Assembly (NCBI GenBank): GCA_022648295.1
Contig: JALCME010000001.1
Location: 433,779 to 497,778 of the forward strand
Direction: 5' to 3'
DNA from: Bacteroides sp.
GTDB lineage: Bacteria > Bacteroidota > Bacteroidia > Bacteroidales > Bacteroidaceae
Length of the DNA stretch: 64,000 nt
Part shown: one piece after another, positions 1-8,944 of the stretch
Layout: the number at the start of each line of letters is the position of its first letter
Position numbering within the stretch: position 1 is the stretch's first letter
Program-made: the position numbers and the translations under genes
The notes under the pieces: generated by a model
Seen by the model: the letters and a program-made list of their open reading frames with translations, nothing else
Told to the model about the DNA's origin: nothing
Databases searched by the model: none

Positions 1-2270
1 CCGCTTCTACCGTCTCTTCCTTTGAAACGGGAATGATGGGGATGCAACACTGGCAAGGAGCTTGGATTGGCGATGGCAAGGACATCCACTACGAACCTGC
101 ACCTTACTTCCGTAAGAAGTTCAAGGCCGGCAAGAAAATAAAATCGGCACGTGCCTATATTGCTGCTGCCGGACTCTATGAACTCTCCATCAACGGTGAG
201 AAAGTGGGCAATCACCGTCTCGACCCGCTCTACACCCGCTTTGACCGTCGTAACCTCTATGTCACCCACGACGTGACTTCATTGCTTCGCAACGGTGATA
301 ATGCCATCGGTGTGCTTTTGGGAAACGGATGGTACAATCACCAGTCTAAAGCTGTATGGGACTTTGACCGTGCCTGCTGGCGTAACCGCCCCACCTTCTG
401 CATGGACTTGCGTATCACCTATGCCGACGGAAGCGTAGAGACCATTTCCACCGACCTCAGCTGGAAAACATCTTCAGGTGCACTCACCTTCAATAGCATT
501 TATACCGGCGAGCACTACGATGCACGTTTGGAACAAAAGGGCTGGGATACACCGGAGTTTGACGATTCCCAATGGCATGGAGTGAGTTATCGCAGTGTGC
601 CTTCCTCCAACGTCACCGCCCAGCAGGCTTGCCCCATCCGCAATGTGGAGACTTTCAACGCAGTCTCCTTCCGCAAGGTGGACGAGAAGACGTACATTTA
701 CGATTTCGGGCAGAACATGGCGGGTGTCACCCGTATCCGTCTTTCGGGTGAACGGGGTACGGAGGTGAGAATCAAGCACGGCGAACGTCTTTATCCGGAC
801 GGCCGTCTTGACCTCTCGAATATCGATGTCTATTTCCGCGGCGACAAAGAGAAAGACCCTTTCCAAACGGACATCCTCATCTTGAGCGGCGGGGAAGACG
901 AGTTCATGCCCCGTTTCAACTACAAGGGATTTCGCTATGTGGAGGTGGTAGCCGACAAACCCATAGAACTGAATGAAAACAGCCTGACTGCCTACTTCAT
1001 GCACAGCGATGTACCTGCCGTGGGAAGTGTGGAGGCCTCCAACCCCATCATCGGCAAGCTGATTCATGCTGCCAACTATTCCTACCTCTCTAACCTGATG
1101 GGCTATCCCACCGACTGCCCCCAACGCGAGAAGAATGGCTGGACCGGCGACGGTCACTTCGCCATCGAAGCTGCTCTCTACAATTTCGATGGAATCACCG
1201 TCTACGAGAAGTGGCTGGGTGACCATCGCGACGAGCAGCAACCTAATGGCGTGCTTCCCGACATTATTCCCACTTGGGGTTGGGGATACGGTACGGACAA
1301 CGGGTTGGACTGGACCAGCACCATCGCCATCATCCCTTGGAACCTCTATTTGTTCTATGGCGACAGCAAACCCCTTGCCGACTGCTACGAAAACATCAAG
1401 CGTTATGTGGATTACGTGGAACGCACTTCGAACAACCATCTCACCACGTGGGGACGCGGTGACTGGGTACCCGTGAAGTCACACTCTAACAAGGAATTAA
1501 CCTCTTCTGTCTACTTCTATGTAGATGCCAAGATACTGGCTTCTGCTGCCAAGCTTTTCGACAAGGAGGAAGACCATGCCTATTATACCGCCTTGGCAGA
1601 GAAAATAAAGCAAGCCGTCAACGACAAGTTCCTGAATCGTGAGACGGGCATTTACGCCGGAGGCTCGCAAACCGAGCAGAGTGTCCCCCTGCAATGGAAG
1701 ATTGTGCCCGAAGAGTTGATAGGGAAAGTAGCTGCTAACTTGGCCCGTAAGGTAGAGGAGAATGATTTCCATTTGGATGTAGGCGTGTTGGGCGCCAAAG
1801 CCATTCTGAATGCACTCAGTGAGAACGGTTATGCTGAAGTGGCTTACAAGGTAGCGGTGCAGGATACTTACCCCTCATGGGGTTGGTGGGTGGTGAACGG
1901 TGCCACCACGCTACTTGAAAACTGGGATTTGAAGGCGAAGCGTGACATCTCGGACAATCACATGATGTTCGGTGAAATTGGCGCATGGTTCTACAAGGGA
2001 CTTGCCGGTATCTTTCCCGATCCGGCGCAGCCCGGCTTCCGCAATATTCTGCTCCGCCCCCACTTCATGAAGGAATTGAAGCAAATTGAAGCCCGCCACC
2101 GGTCACCTTACGGTGAGATTATCTCCCGCTGGGAGTGGAAAGGAAAACATGTACATTATGAAGTGACGGTACCGGCTAACAGTACAGCCACACTCACCCT
2201 GCCAGATAAGTCTAAGGGTGAACGGATAGTGGAACTGAAAGCCGGTAAGCATAAATTTATCGTGAAGTGA
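1..2270 (+). CDS. GH78 alpha-L-rhamnosidase, 5' end cut by window
   Basis: Glycoside hydrolase family 78 enzyme that releases alpha-L-rhamnose from pectic glycans, probably in the periplasm. The reading frame is open from base 3 to the window start, so the ATG at 33 is internal and the N-terminus (signal peptide, first beta-domain) lies outside. Seen: the N-domain motif QGAWIGD, a beta-sandwich with LNGEKVG-like sugar-binding strands, then the (alpha/alpha)6 barrel. DCPQREKNGWTGD, at about residues 361-373 counted from that ATG, carries the family's acidic residues, with the general acid Glu at about 366. GATTLLENW has the probable base Glu near 629. A C-terminal beta-domain follows. It is on the opposite strand to the rest of the locus and converges on the next GH78. 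Its codons are clearly richer in G/C than its neighbours. GH78 membership is secure; the exact linkage is inferred. Confidence 0.93.
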   Translation, partial: ASTVSSFETGMMGMQHWQGAWIGDGKDIHYEPAPYFRKKFKAGKKIKSARAYIAAAGLYELSINGEKVGNHRLDPLYTRFDRRNLYVTHDVTSLLRNGDNAIGVLLGNGWYNHQSKAVWDFDRACWRNRPTFCMDLRITYADGSVETISTDLSWKTSSGALTFNSIYTGEHYDARLEQKGWDTPEFDDSQWHGVSYRSVPSSNVTAQQACPIRNVETFNAVSFRKVDEKTYIYDFGQNMAGVTRIRLSGERGTEVRIKHGERLYPDGRLDLSNIDVYFRGDKEKDPFQTDILILSGGEDEFMPRFNYKGFRYVEVVADKPIELNENSLTAYFMHSDVPAVGSVEASNPIIGKLIHAANYSYLSNLMGYPTDCPQREKNGWTGDGHFAIEAALYNFDGITVYEKWLGDHRDEQQPNGVLPDIIPTWGWGYGTDNGLDWTSTIAIIPWNLYLFYGDSKPLADCYENIKRYVDYVERTSNNHLTTWGRGDWVPVKSHSNKELTSSVYFYVDAKILASAAKLFDKEEDHAYYTALAEKIKQAVNDKFLNRETGIYAGGSQTEQSVPLQWKIVPEELIGKVAANLARKVEENDFHLDVGVLGAKAILNALSENGYAEVAYKVAVQDTYPSWGWWVVNGATTLLENWDLKAKRDISDNHMMFGEIGAWFYKGLAGIFPDPAQPGFRNILLRPHFMKELKQIEARHRSPYGEIISRWEWKGKHVHYEVTVPANSTATLTLPDKSKGERIVELKAGKHKFIVK

Positions 2271-2470
2271 AGGAAGAACAATGATAGGAATTAAACAATA
2301 AAAACAAAGAAAACATGAAAACAGAAGTATGCTAAGGATGGCTTTGCTGATCACAACTTGTATTTTCTATTATTGCTCTTAGATTTATTCCATCAAAATT
2401 AGAGGACATTTACAATTTGTGCTGTAATTTTTTCAGGCCCTATTCCAACAACATAATAGATCAGTCGTTA
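2271..2470. other. Intergenic stretch with possible truncated signal-peptide ORF
   Basis: A tail between the end of the first GH78 gene and the repeat array. At 2329-2382 a tiny + strand frame reads MLRMALLITTCIFYYCS then stops, which looks like a lipoprotein signal peptide with nothing behind it. It may be the remnant of a gene that once followed in the same direction. No promoter or RNA gene is visible. Confidence 0.25.
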
Positions 2471-2580
2471 CCTCACCCTACCTCAGTTCCTACCTTTGCC
2501 TGCCTCAGTTCCTATCTTTGCCTATCTCAGTCCCTACCTTTTCATACCCCTCCCAGGACATATTCTGAGGGGGGTATACA
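2471..2580 (+). repeat. 22-bp tandem repeat array plus hairpin, copy A
   Basis: Three degenerate 22-bp units (2481-2502, 2503-2524, 2525-2546) follow the pattern CCTCAGTTCCTACCTTTGCC plus two bases. A G/C-rich hairpin comes directly after, with arms ATACCCCTC (2544-2552) and GAGGGGGGTAT (2567-2577). The same arrangement occurs in opposite orientation at 40122-40230. Both copies lie between convergent genes, as REP/BIME-type elements and terminator-associated repeats often do. The rest of the gap to 2684 is AT-rich with nothing recognisable. Confidence 0.75.
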
Positions 2581-2684
2581 TCACACCTTCCCTATTCTTA
2601 AAAAAGAAAAGGGATAGTAGTAAAAATAATAATCAATATAAGAAAAGGAATAGAAAGGACCCAGCCGCAATCAGCGCACCTCTG

Positions 2685-4874
2685 TCAATCATAGTGCACG
2701 GTTATTTCTTCACCGGAATCAATATTTAAACGATAGCTGTCTTTATCCGTCCGCACTGCCTGCCCCCTTGAGACTTTGGGAGTATGCTTACTGGCAAAAT
2801 AGAGAGTTCCCTTTCCTTTGGAAGCGGAAACCCGAATAGCATGCTTATCCATGTAGACATGAATTTTCCCGCCGGGAGTAGGCACGTCACCTTCCATCCA
2901 TTTCAATCCTCCGAGGACAGGCCGGACGGCAAACTCTTTATAGCCCTCTTTCACAGGAGTGACGCCCAGAAAGTATTTTCCTAATAAATAAATGGGACTG
3001 GCCCCCCAGGCATGACATAAACTTTTGCCGTAAGGTCTGCCGTACATTGCCAGATGCTCTGCCCCTTTATCCGCCGGATTATATTTTTCCCAAAAGGAAG
3101 TGGCCCCTTCTTTGAGCATTCCTCCCCAATAGGATTTGATCTCCTTCAATACATTTCCCTGCTCGCCCAAAGCACACAAGGCTTCCAATTCGTAAAAGCG
3201 CATGTAAGGAGTGGTGATTTTCATCACACTGTCATTCAACAACACGGAATGCTTAACAGCTTGCTGTTGCGCAGGAGTGAGATAATTGAAAAAGACGGCA
3301 AACATATTGGCATACCGGGTCACCTGCCCACTCTGCTGTCCATTGAACCGGTTGTGTACCAACGCCTGCTTATGCTCATTCCAGAAGGCAGGCTCCAGCT
3401 TTCCACGCAAAGCACCGGCCAAAGTGGAATAGTGCTTTTCCCCCTTCGTGTCATTAGCCAGTCCGGCACAAAGTGACATGGTTTCCAGGCTCTTACAAAA
3501 GAGTATTTGCTCAAAGGAAAGTTCTCCCTGCTTACTCATTGCACCGTCGGCCCAGTCCACAAATACCCAGTCGCCAGCCAGTCCCTGTACCATGCCGTTG
3601 TCATCAGTCCGTGACAGCACGTAGTCCATCAGACTTTGCATGCGCGGATAGAGCTGCCGGACAAAGGCAGCATCGCCCGTATATTTATAATAATCGTATA
3701 CTCCTAAAAACCAGAAGAAAGTATAATCCATGATGGTATTGACATGGCTCGTCACCGGATCTTTTCCACGAAGCAGCCAGGTGGTTCTTTTCACCTCATC
3801 CCCGTCAAAGAAGAGATAATAGTTCATCAAATAGCTTTGAAGAGCATCCCCGCTCCACACCCAGCGGTCACGCTTGATGCCATCAATGAAAAACTCACGG
3901 GTAGTGAGGTGCAACGTATAAGCGGCAACATCCCAAATCCGGTTGATTTCTTCATCATTGCAACGAAAACCACCCCGGTATTCCTCGGGCATATATTCAT
4001 ACAACATGTTTACCTGCTCCACGTCCACCCCTTCATCATTGGTGATATAGACGTAACGAAAGGCTTTGCTATCCTTTAGGGTATATTCATCCTGAAAAGA
4101 AGAAACTTCGGAAGTAGCCAAATCGGTAACGGAAGAGCCGGCTATACGCAAACGGTCCAAAGTTTCGCAATGGGCCGTATATTGTGCTTCCTCGGGACTT
4201 TCCCCGTAATAGATATTCAGGTCTCCTTGTCCTTTCAGTCCTTTAAGAACGAGATAACCGAAGGTTTCTTTCCCGAAGTCGATCAATTCACCACGATCTT
4301 TTTTGCGGGAAACCGGTTGCTGCTCTTTCACCGGCAAACGGAAATGCGAAGGGAGTTGCTCTATTGAATTAAAGTTCCAGCACCCCGCAGCACTATAAAC
4401 GGTGGTGGAAGTATCGCTGGCCTTTCCACTTTCATCAATCCATTCCTTATCCTCGTAGGTCACCCTCCAGGATGAATCGGAATGTACTGTTTCCCCTTTT
4501 ACAAAGAGAGCCGGGGGAGTGTGCTGGTTATGCACCTTAATATTCAGTTTATGATTGCCGGAAGGCAATAGGAGTTTCCGGGGAGCACCAAACAGTAACT
4601 TACCGTCCAGTTTCACATTATAACGTCCCTCGGCCGCTATTGTAATTTCCTCCGGCGCTGTTAAATTGATTGACTTGCTAAATTCCACCAAGACATAGTG
4701 ACTGTCCATCTTCCAGAAAGGAGGGAAAAAGGTTCCGCGTTCCGTGCGGCGGTTATTCATTTCATTACCCAACCACAGCTCATAATCACCGGGATACCAA
4801 ATCCATGTCTGTGCCGCCAATGGTGCAGCAAAGGCCAAAACCAACAAAAAAGCCACTACTATCTTTTTCATCAA
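2685..4874 (-). CDS. GH78-type alpha-L-rhamnosidase, short form
   Basis: Predicted secreted alpha-L-rhamnosidase of 729 residues with a Sec signal peptide (MMKKIVVAFLLVLAFAAPLAAQ). The start may be either of the two leading Met codons. It lacks the extra N-terminal Fn3-like domain of the 929-residue GH78 nearby and is correspondingly shorter. An N-terminal beta-sandwich is followed by the (alpha/alpha)6 barrel. The catalytic region reads DGIKRDRWVWSGD near residue 335, with Asp where the other two GH78 enzymes here have Glu (PxRE). The later EGATSFWEKYNP supplies the probable base Glu. It is the last gene of the minus-strand run, about 70 bp after the GH141 gene, so probably co-transcribed. 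Rhamnose removal from RG-II side chains or backbone is inferred from neighbours; the exact linkage cannot be read. Confidence 0.88.
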   Translation of the reverse strand: MMKKIVVAFLLVLAFAAPLAAQTWIWYPGDYELWLGNEMNNRRTERGTFFPPFWKMDSHYVLVEFSKSINLTAPEEITIAAEGRYNVKLDGKLLFGAPRKLLLPSGNHKLNIKVHNQHTPPALFVKGETVHSDSSWRVTYEDKEWIDESGKASDTSTTVYSAAGCWNFNSIEQLPSHFRLPVKEQQPVSRKKDRGELIDFGKETFGYLVLKGLKGQGDLNIYYGESPEEAQYTAHCETLDRLRIAGSSVTDLATSEVSSFQDEYTLKDSKAFRYVYITNDEGVDVEQVNMLYEYMPEEYRGGFRCNDEEINRIWDVAAYTLHLTTREFFIDGIKRDRWVWSGDALQSYLMNYYLFFDGDEVKRTTWLLRGKDPVTSHVNTIMDYTFFWFLGVYDYYKYTGDAAFVRQLYPRMQSLMDYVLSRTDDNGMVQGLAGDWVFVDWADGAMSKQGELSFEQILFCKSLETMSLCAGLANDTKGEKHYSTLAGALRGKLEPAFWNEHKQALVHNRFNGQQSGQVTRYANMFAVFFNYLTPAQQQAVKHSVLLNDSVMKITTPYMRFYELEALCALGEQGNVLKEIKSYWGGMLKEGATSFWEKYNPADKGAEHLAMYGRPYGKSLCHAWGASPIYLLGKYFLGVTPVKEGYKEFAVRPVLGGLKWMEGDVPTPGGKIHVYMDKHAIRVSASKGKGTLYFASKHTPKVSRGQAVRTDKDSYRLNIDSGEEITVHYD

Positions 4875-4947
4875 CGTATCAACTTAGTTAACTAAAATAC
4901 AACTCCTATTTATCTGACGAGTCCTGAAAGAACAGGCACAAAGTCCG

Positions 4948-6801
4948 TCACCACTTCTTTAAATAGTCAAAATCCGGTTCAAGCCCTGCACGTCCCTTAA
5001 TGGAATCATTCACCATCGGGCCGTTATTGCTCCACTCATTCCCCGGGCCATTGGCATTCTTCAGAAATTTCTCCCCCTCCGTCCAATTATCCTTTACCGT
5101 AATAAAAGACGAGCCTTCATCGGTATAGAGGTAGAACCAATGCTCAGGATCGTGGGCATATCCCGGTTTGTAAATGCCATATACCACATTCTCCGTCACA
5201 GACGACTTGGGTTGCGCACCCAGCGTATAAATCCCCGCTACATCATACATGTGCATGGCATAATGATAAATCCGGTTGGCGTGCACCACATTGTTACGCA
5301 TGCAATTCACCGTTTGCGTCCAACCCCATCCCAGACTGATGCCCGAATAAGGCACTTCACTGATCTCATTGTGCGCAATGGTGATGTCACTGACATATCC
5401 CGCGGCAATACCCAGACAACCCCAATCTTCATTCCCCACCTCAGTCAGGTAATTATTCGCAATTCGCTGATGCGAACAGACCATACGGTGATCCGAAGGG
5501 TCATAAGGCAAATGCGTTTCCAAACCAGTCGGAGAGAAACTTCCCACAAGCAATCCGTTACCGCCAATATCACGGAACAGACAACCTTCCACTTTCCCAC
5601 CCTGAACAGCACAGGCATAATCCAATCCGGTGGAAGCCAGATGTTCAAAGCGACAACGGGTGAAATCAATATCTTTTGCAAAGGAGAGCTGCACCGCCGA
5701 AGCAGGACGGCCAAGCCATCCCTGATTATCGAGCGGATGATTGCCATCACTGCGCTTCATCTTAGGATTGATACGGTAACCATCCAACAGGAACATGCCT
5801 GCCTGCAACGGCACATGCCCTTCCAGAGAGGGCCTCATCCAGGTGGAATACCGGAATGCTATATTTTTAAACTGAACATCATGAACGGGACGGTCAGACG
5901 TACCTTCAACACGGACCAGCGTCTCCACAGCCGGAACAATCACCTCCGCCGTTTCCATCCGTTCCCCCTGACGCGGATAATAGAGAAGTTTTCCGGAACG
6001 AATATCGTGATACCATTCCCCGGGAGCATCCAACAGTTCTTTGGCATTAGTGAGATAAAAAGCCGAGTTATGCCCGTCCGTTGTGACCATAGGACGAGGC
6101 CACGGATGTTCAAACTGAATCCGGCTCTCCGGTTCGTAAAAACGGACGGCAGCGGAGTCTCCGTGCACTTCAACCGACTTAATCCGCAAATTGGCAATGC
6201 ACCACATCTCGTGCAGCACCATTTCGGCAAAAGGAGCTTTACGAATCTTCGCCACAGCCTTAGCCGGGACCCAGAGTACCTGATGTTCCGGATCATTATT
6301 GATGATGCGATGCATCTGCTCAAAATCGGCTACATCACGGGCACGGACAGCCTTCACTCCATTCACCCACATCTGCCGGAAGTCCAGTGGACGCCCATTG
6401 AACAAGGGGACATCCGTTACCCACAAATGCCCCTTCCCCTTATGCCAGCCTGAAACGTTAACCCCTCCGGATAAAACAGCCTGCTCACCCTCTGCCGGGC
6501 AAATCACGGTGGGCGACTGCGCAGTTCCGCTATCTTCAGGACGGATAAAGACCGACTCATAGAGCGGGTAATCCCCACCACGTAGGCGGATCGTAATCCC
6601 TTCCCCCACACGTTCGGGATGCAACCGCCGCATTTCGCGGGCTTGCCTTAGAGCCATTGTCAATGTTTTCAGGGGAGCATCTTTGGTACCGGAAGCCTCA
6701 TCACTTCCCGAAGGAGAGACCCAAAGCTCATAAGTCTGAGCCTCGGCAACGATGCTACAAGCTGTAAGAAGAACAAATACGATGGAAAAGAAATACTTCA
6801 T
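4948..6801 (-). CDS. GH141 parallel beta-helix glycosidase (alpha-L-fucosidase type)
   Basis: Right-handed beta-helix enzyme of family GH141. The founding Bacteroides member removes L-fucose from RG-II; a few other members are xylanases. Seen: signal peptide ending AEAQ, the entry motif YELWVSPSGSDEASGT, and repeated helix coils rich in Asn and Gly (for example the stretches with IGGNGLLVG and YSGISLGWGW). About 617 residues fits the family. The ATG at 6801 is preferred over the in-frame GTG at 6816, because GGAGGAAAAGCAG directly precedes it, one of the few good Shine-Dalgarno matches in the window. The signal peptide also contains LTAC, so a lipoprotein is possible. It follows the GH127 gene by under 20 bp, indicating translational linkage. 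Confidence 0.87.
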   Translation of the reverse strand: MKYFFSIVFVLLTACSIVAEAQTYELWVSPSGSDEASGTKDAPLKTLTMALRQAREMRRLHPERVGEGITIRLRGGDYPLYESVFIRPEDSGTAQSPTVICPAEGEQAVLSGGVNVSGWHKGKGHLWVTDVPLFNGRPLDFRQMWVNGVKAVRARDVADFEQMHRIINNDPEHQVLWVPAKAVAKIRKAPFAEMVLHEMWCIANLRIKSVEVHGDSAAVRFYEPESRIQFEHPWPRPMVTTDGHNSAFYLTNAKELLDAPGEWYHDIRSGKLLYYPRQGERMETAEVIVPAVETLVRVEGTSDRPVHDVQFKNIAFRYSTWMRPSLEGHVPLQAGMFLLDGYRINPKMKRSDGNHPLDNQGWLGRPASAVQLSFAKDIDFTRCRFEHLASTGLDYACAVQGGKVEGCLFRDIGGNGLLVGSFSPTGLETHLPYDPSDHRMVCSHQRIANNYLTEVGNEDWGCLGIAAGYVSDITIAHNEISEVPYSGISLGWGWTQTVNCMRNNVVHANRIYHYAMHMYDVAGIYTLGAQPKSSVTENVVYGIYKPGYAHDPEHWFYLYTDEGSSFITVKDNWTEGEKFLKNANGPGNEWSNNGPMVNDSIKGRAGLEPDFDYLKKW

Positions 6802-6818
6802 CTGCTTTTCCTCCACTA

Positions 6819-8903
6819 TTATCGATTAAACGGAAGCCATACGGTCATTTCACTTTTTCCCCGGTTGCCCCATGCATAATAAGGAATAAGACGGATTTTT
6901 ACGGGTTGCTCCGTTATGTTTACTTCACGGTAAAGCTGCCCCTTCCACGAAGCCTCGGTCAACAGTCCCGCCGTTCCTTCAAGCACAACAAGCGGACTTC
7001 CCGCAATAACCTCCTTCTTCACAGCAAATTGAATATCAGCGGGAATCACCACATTGTCTATCCGGTGACCGTCCTGAATATCCATGCTCTCCAGACAATA
7101 AACCAAAGGACCACGTTTCACTGCTACCTGATTACGGGTTTCCTCCACCAAAGGATTAGATTCAATCAGTTTCACCGGCATATCCATTACGAAATCAACC
7201 TGATCCCCCTTTTTCCAAAGCCGCCTGACTTCCACATAAGAATTTGGGTTTTGATCCACCTTTACCGGTTCGCCATTCACCTTGAGTGTGATGCGTCCGC
7301 ACCATTCGGGAATACGCAGGAACAAAGAGAAAGGTCTCTTTTCCGCTACCTGACGCATAACCAACTGCACCGCTCCATCCCAGGGATAATCTGATAACTG
7401 GGAGATCCGTATCTGTTTCCCATCTTTCAGGCGGGTATCCAATTCGCTTCCACCATATAAGTTGCACCAAACTCCACGGTCACTAACCGTATAGGCGTAG
7501 TTCTGGGCTTCACACACTGTACGCACTGCGTTCGGCGGGCAGCAGAAGCAACTGATATATTCCGTCCGTTGTTTCGGCCAACGAAGCTGATAGGGCAAAT
7601 CATTGCTAATGCGTAACGGATTGGTATAGAAAAAGCGTTTGCCATCCAGACTAACCCCGCTAAGCACACTATTATAAAGACAAGTCTCTACCAAATCCAT
7701 GTATTTGGCTTCGCCGGACACTTCAAACATCCGCCAGTTGAACAGCATATTGCCAATATTGGCACATGTCTCATTATGTGCCGTACTATTAGGCAATTGA
7801 TAGGGTCGGCCATAACTTTGATGCACCTTCTGTATGCTATCCGGTTCATAACATGTTCCATCAGGGGAAGTCCCGTCATAAAGGGCTCCGCAAGCACCGG
7901 TGACATACATCTTGCGGGTCACAATATCATTCCATATACTTTTCAGATTGCTCATAAGCAGCGTATCCCCCGACTCGGCATACACATCGGCGACTCCCGC
8001 ATACAGGTAATTGGCACGGACAGCATGTCCCATAGCCTGCTTTTGCTCACTAAACGGAATACGATCCTGATTATCATCCGTACCATTCTTTACCATATCC
8101 CTGATTTCAATCAAGTTCTCAGCCAACTTTAAATAACGTGGATTACCAGTGATACGATACATTTCAACCACTCCCATATAGTGTGAAGGACAAATGGCGT
8201 TACGCGCCAGTTCGGCAGAAGCCCTCTCATAAAAATTACAAAGGAAATCGGTTGCCTTAATGGCCACATCAAGCAAGGTTCTTTTTCCTGTGGCACGGTA
8301 ATGAGTAACCCCCGCCATCATCAGGTGACCGAGGTTGTAGGTCTCAAAGTTCAAACGATTGGCAAATGCACCTTTCTCATTCTCCGCACCAACCTTAGTC
8401 CCGACAACGGTCTGCTTATTAAGCTTATGAGAGTCTATGCCTTTATTTCTTTCCTCGATAATAACCGGAGTATGAATATAGCCATCATCACGTTGTGCAA
8501 GGGAAATGACCCGGATCACCTTATCCATCAGGGCATCAAGTCCCGGATCTTTGGTTACCGCATAAACGGCAGCCACGGCTTCCAGCCATTTATAAAAGTC
8601 TCCATCGTGAAAAGGAGGTCCCCAATGTTCTCCGGGACAAATGCCCGCCGCTACTTCAAAGTTGCGGAACCCGTGTGAGATATTCGGATCATCCCATGTT
8701 TTCCACATATTCAGAAGCATCGTATCTTTGCAAACAGCGAAACGATCTCCCCAGAACCCCTGTGTCCAATGCACCGCGTTCAGTTCTGTATTTTCCATCT
8801 TCGCATAAGGGCTGCGGCTCATATCCACCAGTCCACCGACTTGGGCGTGAAGTGCCGTTGCAACAAACAATACCGAAAATAAATAGATCCTTAATCTCCT
8901 CAT
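6819..8903 (-). CDS. GH127 (DUF1680) glycosidase, aceric-acid or beta-L-arabinofuranosidase type
   Basis: Secreted GH127 enzyme, 694 residues, signal peptide ending LHAQ. GH127 retains configuration using a Zn-bound Cys nucleophile. The metal ligands are visible: HNETCANIG near residue 378 (Glu and Cys) and CFCCPPNAVR near 453 (the two adjacent Cys, one the nucleophile). An (alpha/alpha)6 barrel is followed by a beta-sandwich region (PFSLFLRIPEWC). The family includes beta-L-arabinofuranosidases and, in RG-II loci, the enzyme that removes aceric acid from chain B. Sitting between GH140 and GH141 genes, the aceric acid role is the better guess here, but it is inference. Spacing of about 40 bp from GH140 suggests one transcript. 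Confidence 0.9.
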   Translation of the reverse strand: MRRLRIYLFSVLFVATALHAQVGGLVDMSRSPYAKMENTELNAVHWTQGFWGDRFAVCKDTMLLNMWKTWDDPNISHGFRNFEVAAGICPGEHWGPPFHDGDFYKWLEAVAAVYAVTKDPGLDALMDKVIRVISLAQRDDGYIHTPVIIEERNKGIDSHKLNKQTVVGTKVGAENEKGAFANRLNFETYNLGHLMMAGVTHYRATGKRTLLDVAIKATDFLCNFYERASAELARNAICPSHYMGVVEMYRITGNPRYLKLAENLIEIRDMVKNGTDDNQDRIPFSEQKQAMGHAVRANYLYAGVADVYAESGDTLLMSNLKSIWNDIVTRKMYVTGACGALYDGTSPDGTCYEPDSIQKVHQSYGRPYQLPNSTAHNETCANIGNMLFNWRMFEVSGEAKYMDLVETCLYNSVLSGVSLDGKRFFYTNPLRISNDLPYQLRWPKQRTEYISCFCCPPNAVRTVCEAQNYAYTVSDRGVWCNLYGGSELDTRLKDGKQIRISQLSDYPWDGAVQLVMRQVAEKRPFSLFLRIPEWCGRITLKVNGEPVKVDQNPNSYVEVRRLWKKGDQVDFVMDMPVKLIESNPLVEETRNQVAVKRGPLVYCLESMDIQDGHRIDNVVIPADIQFAVKKEVIAGSPLVVLEGTAGLLTEASWKGQLYREVNITEQPVKIRLIPYYAWGNRGKSEMTVWLPFNR

Positions 8904-8944
8904 TATTATTAGCTTATTCTTTTATACTTCACCGTTTATGGAGG

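Noticed and set aside
474..1439. A 321-codon open frame on the minus strand
   Set aside because: Antisense to the first GH78 gene; Val-rich, no domain, a codon-bias shadow.
2471..2580. Possible CRISPR array from the 22-bp repeats
   Set aside because: Units are directly adjacent without spacers and are degenerate; no cas genes are present.
5140..6453. A 437-codon open frame on the plus strand
   Set aside because: It lies wholly antisense to the GH141 gene, has His/Arg/Ile-rich composition without domains, and is a shadow of that gene.
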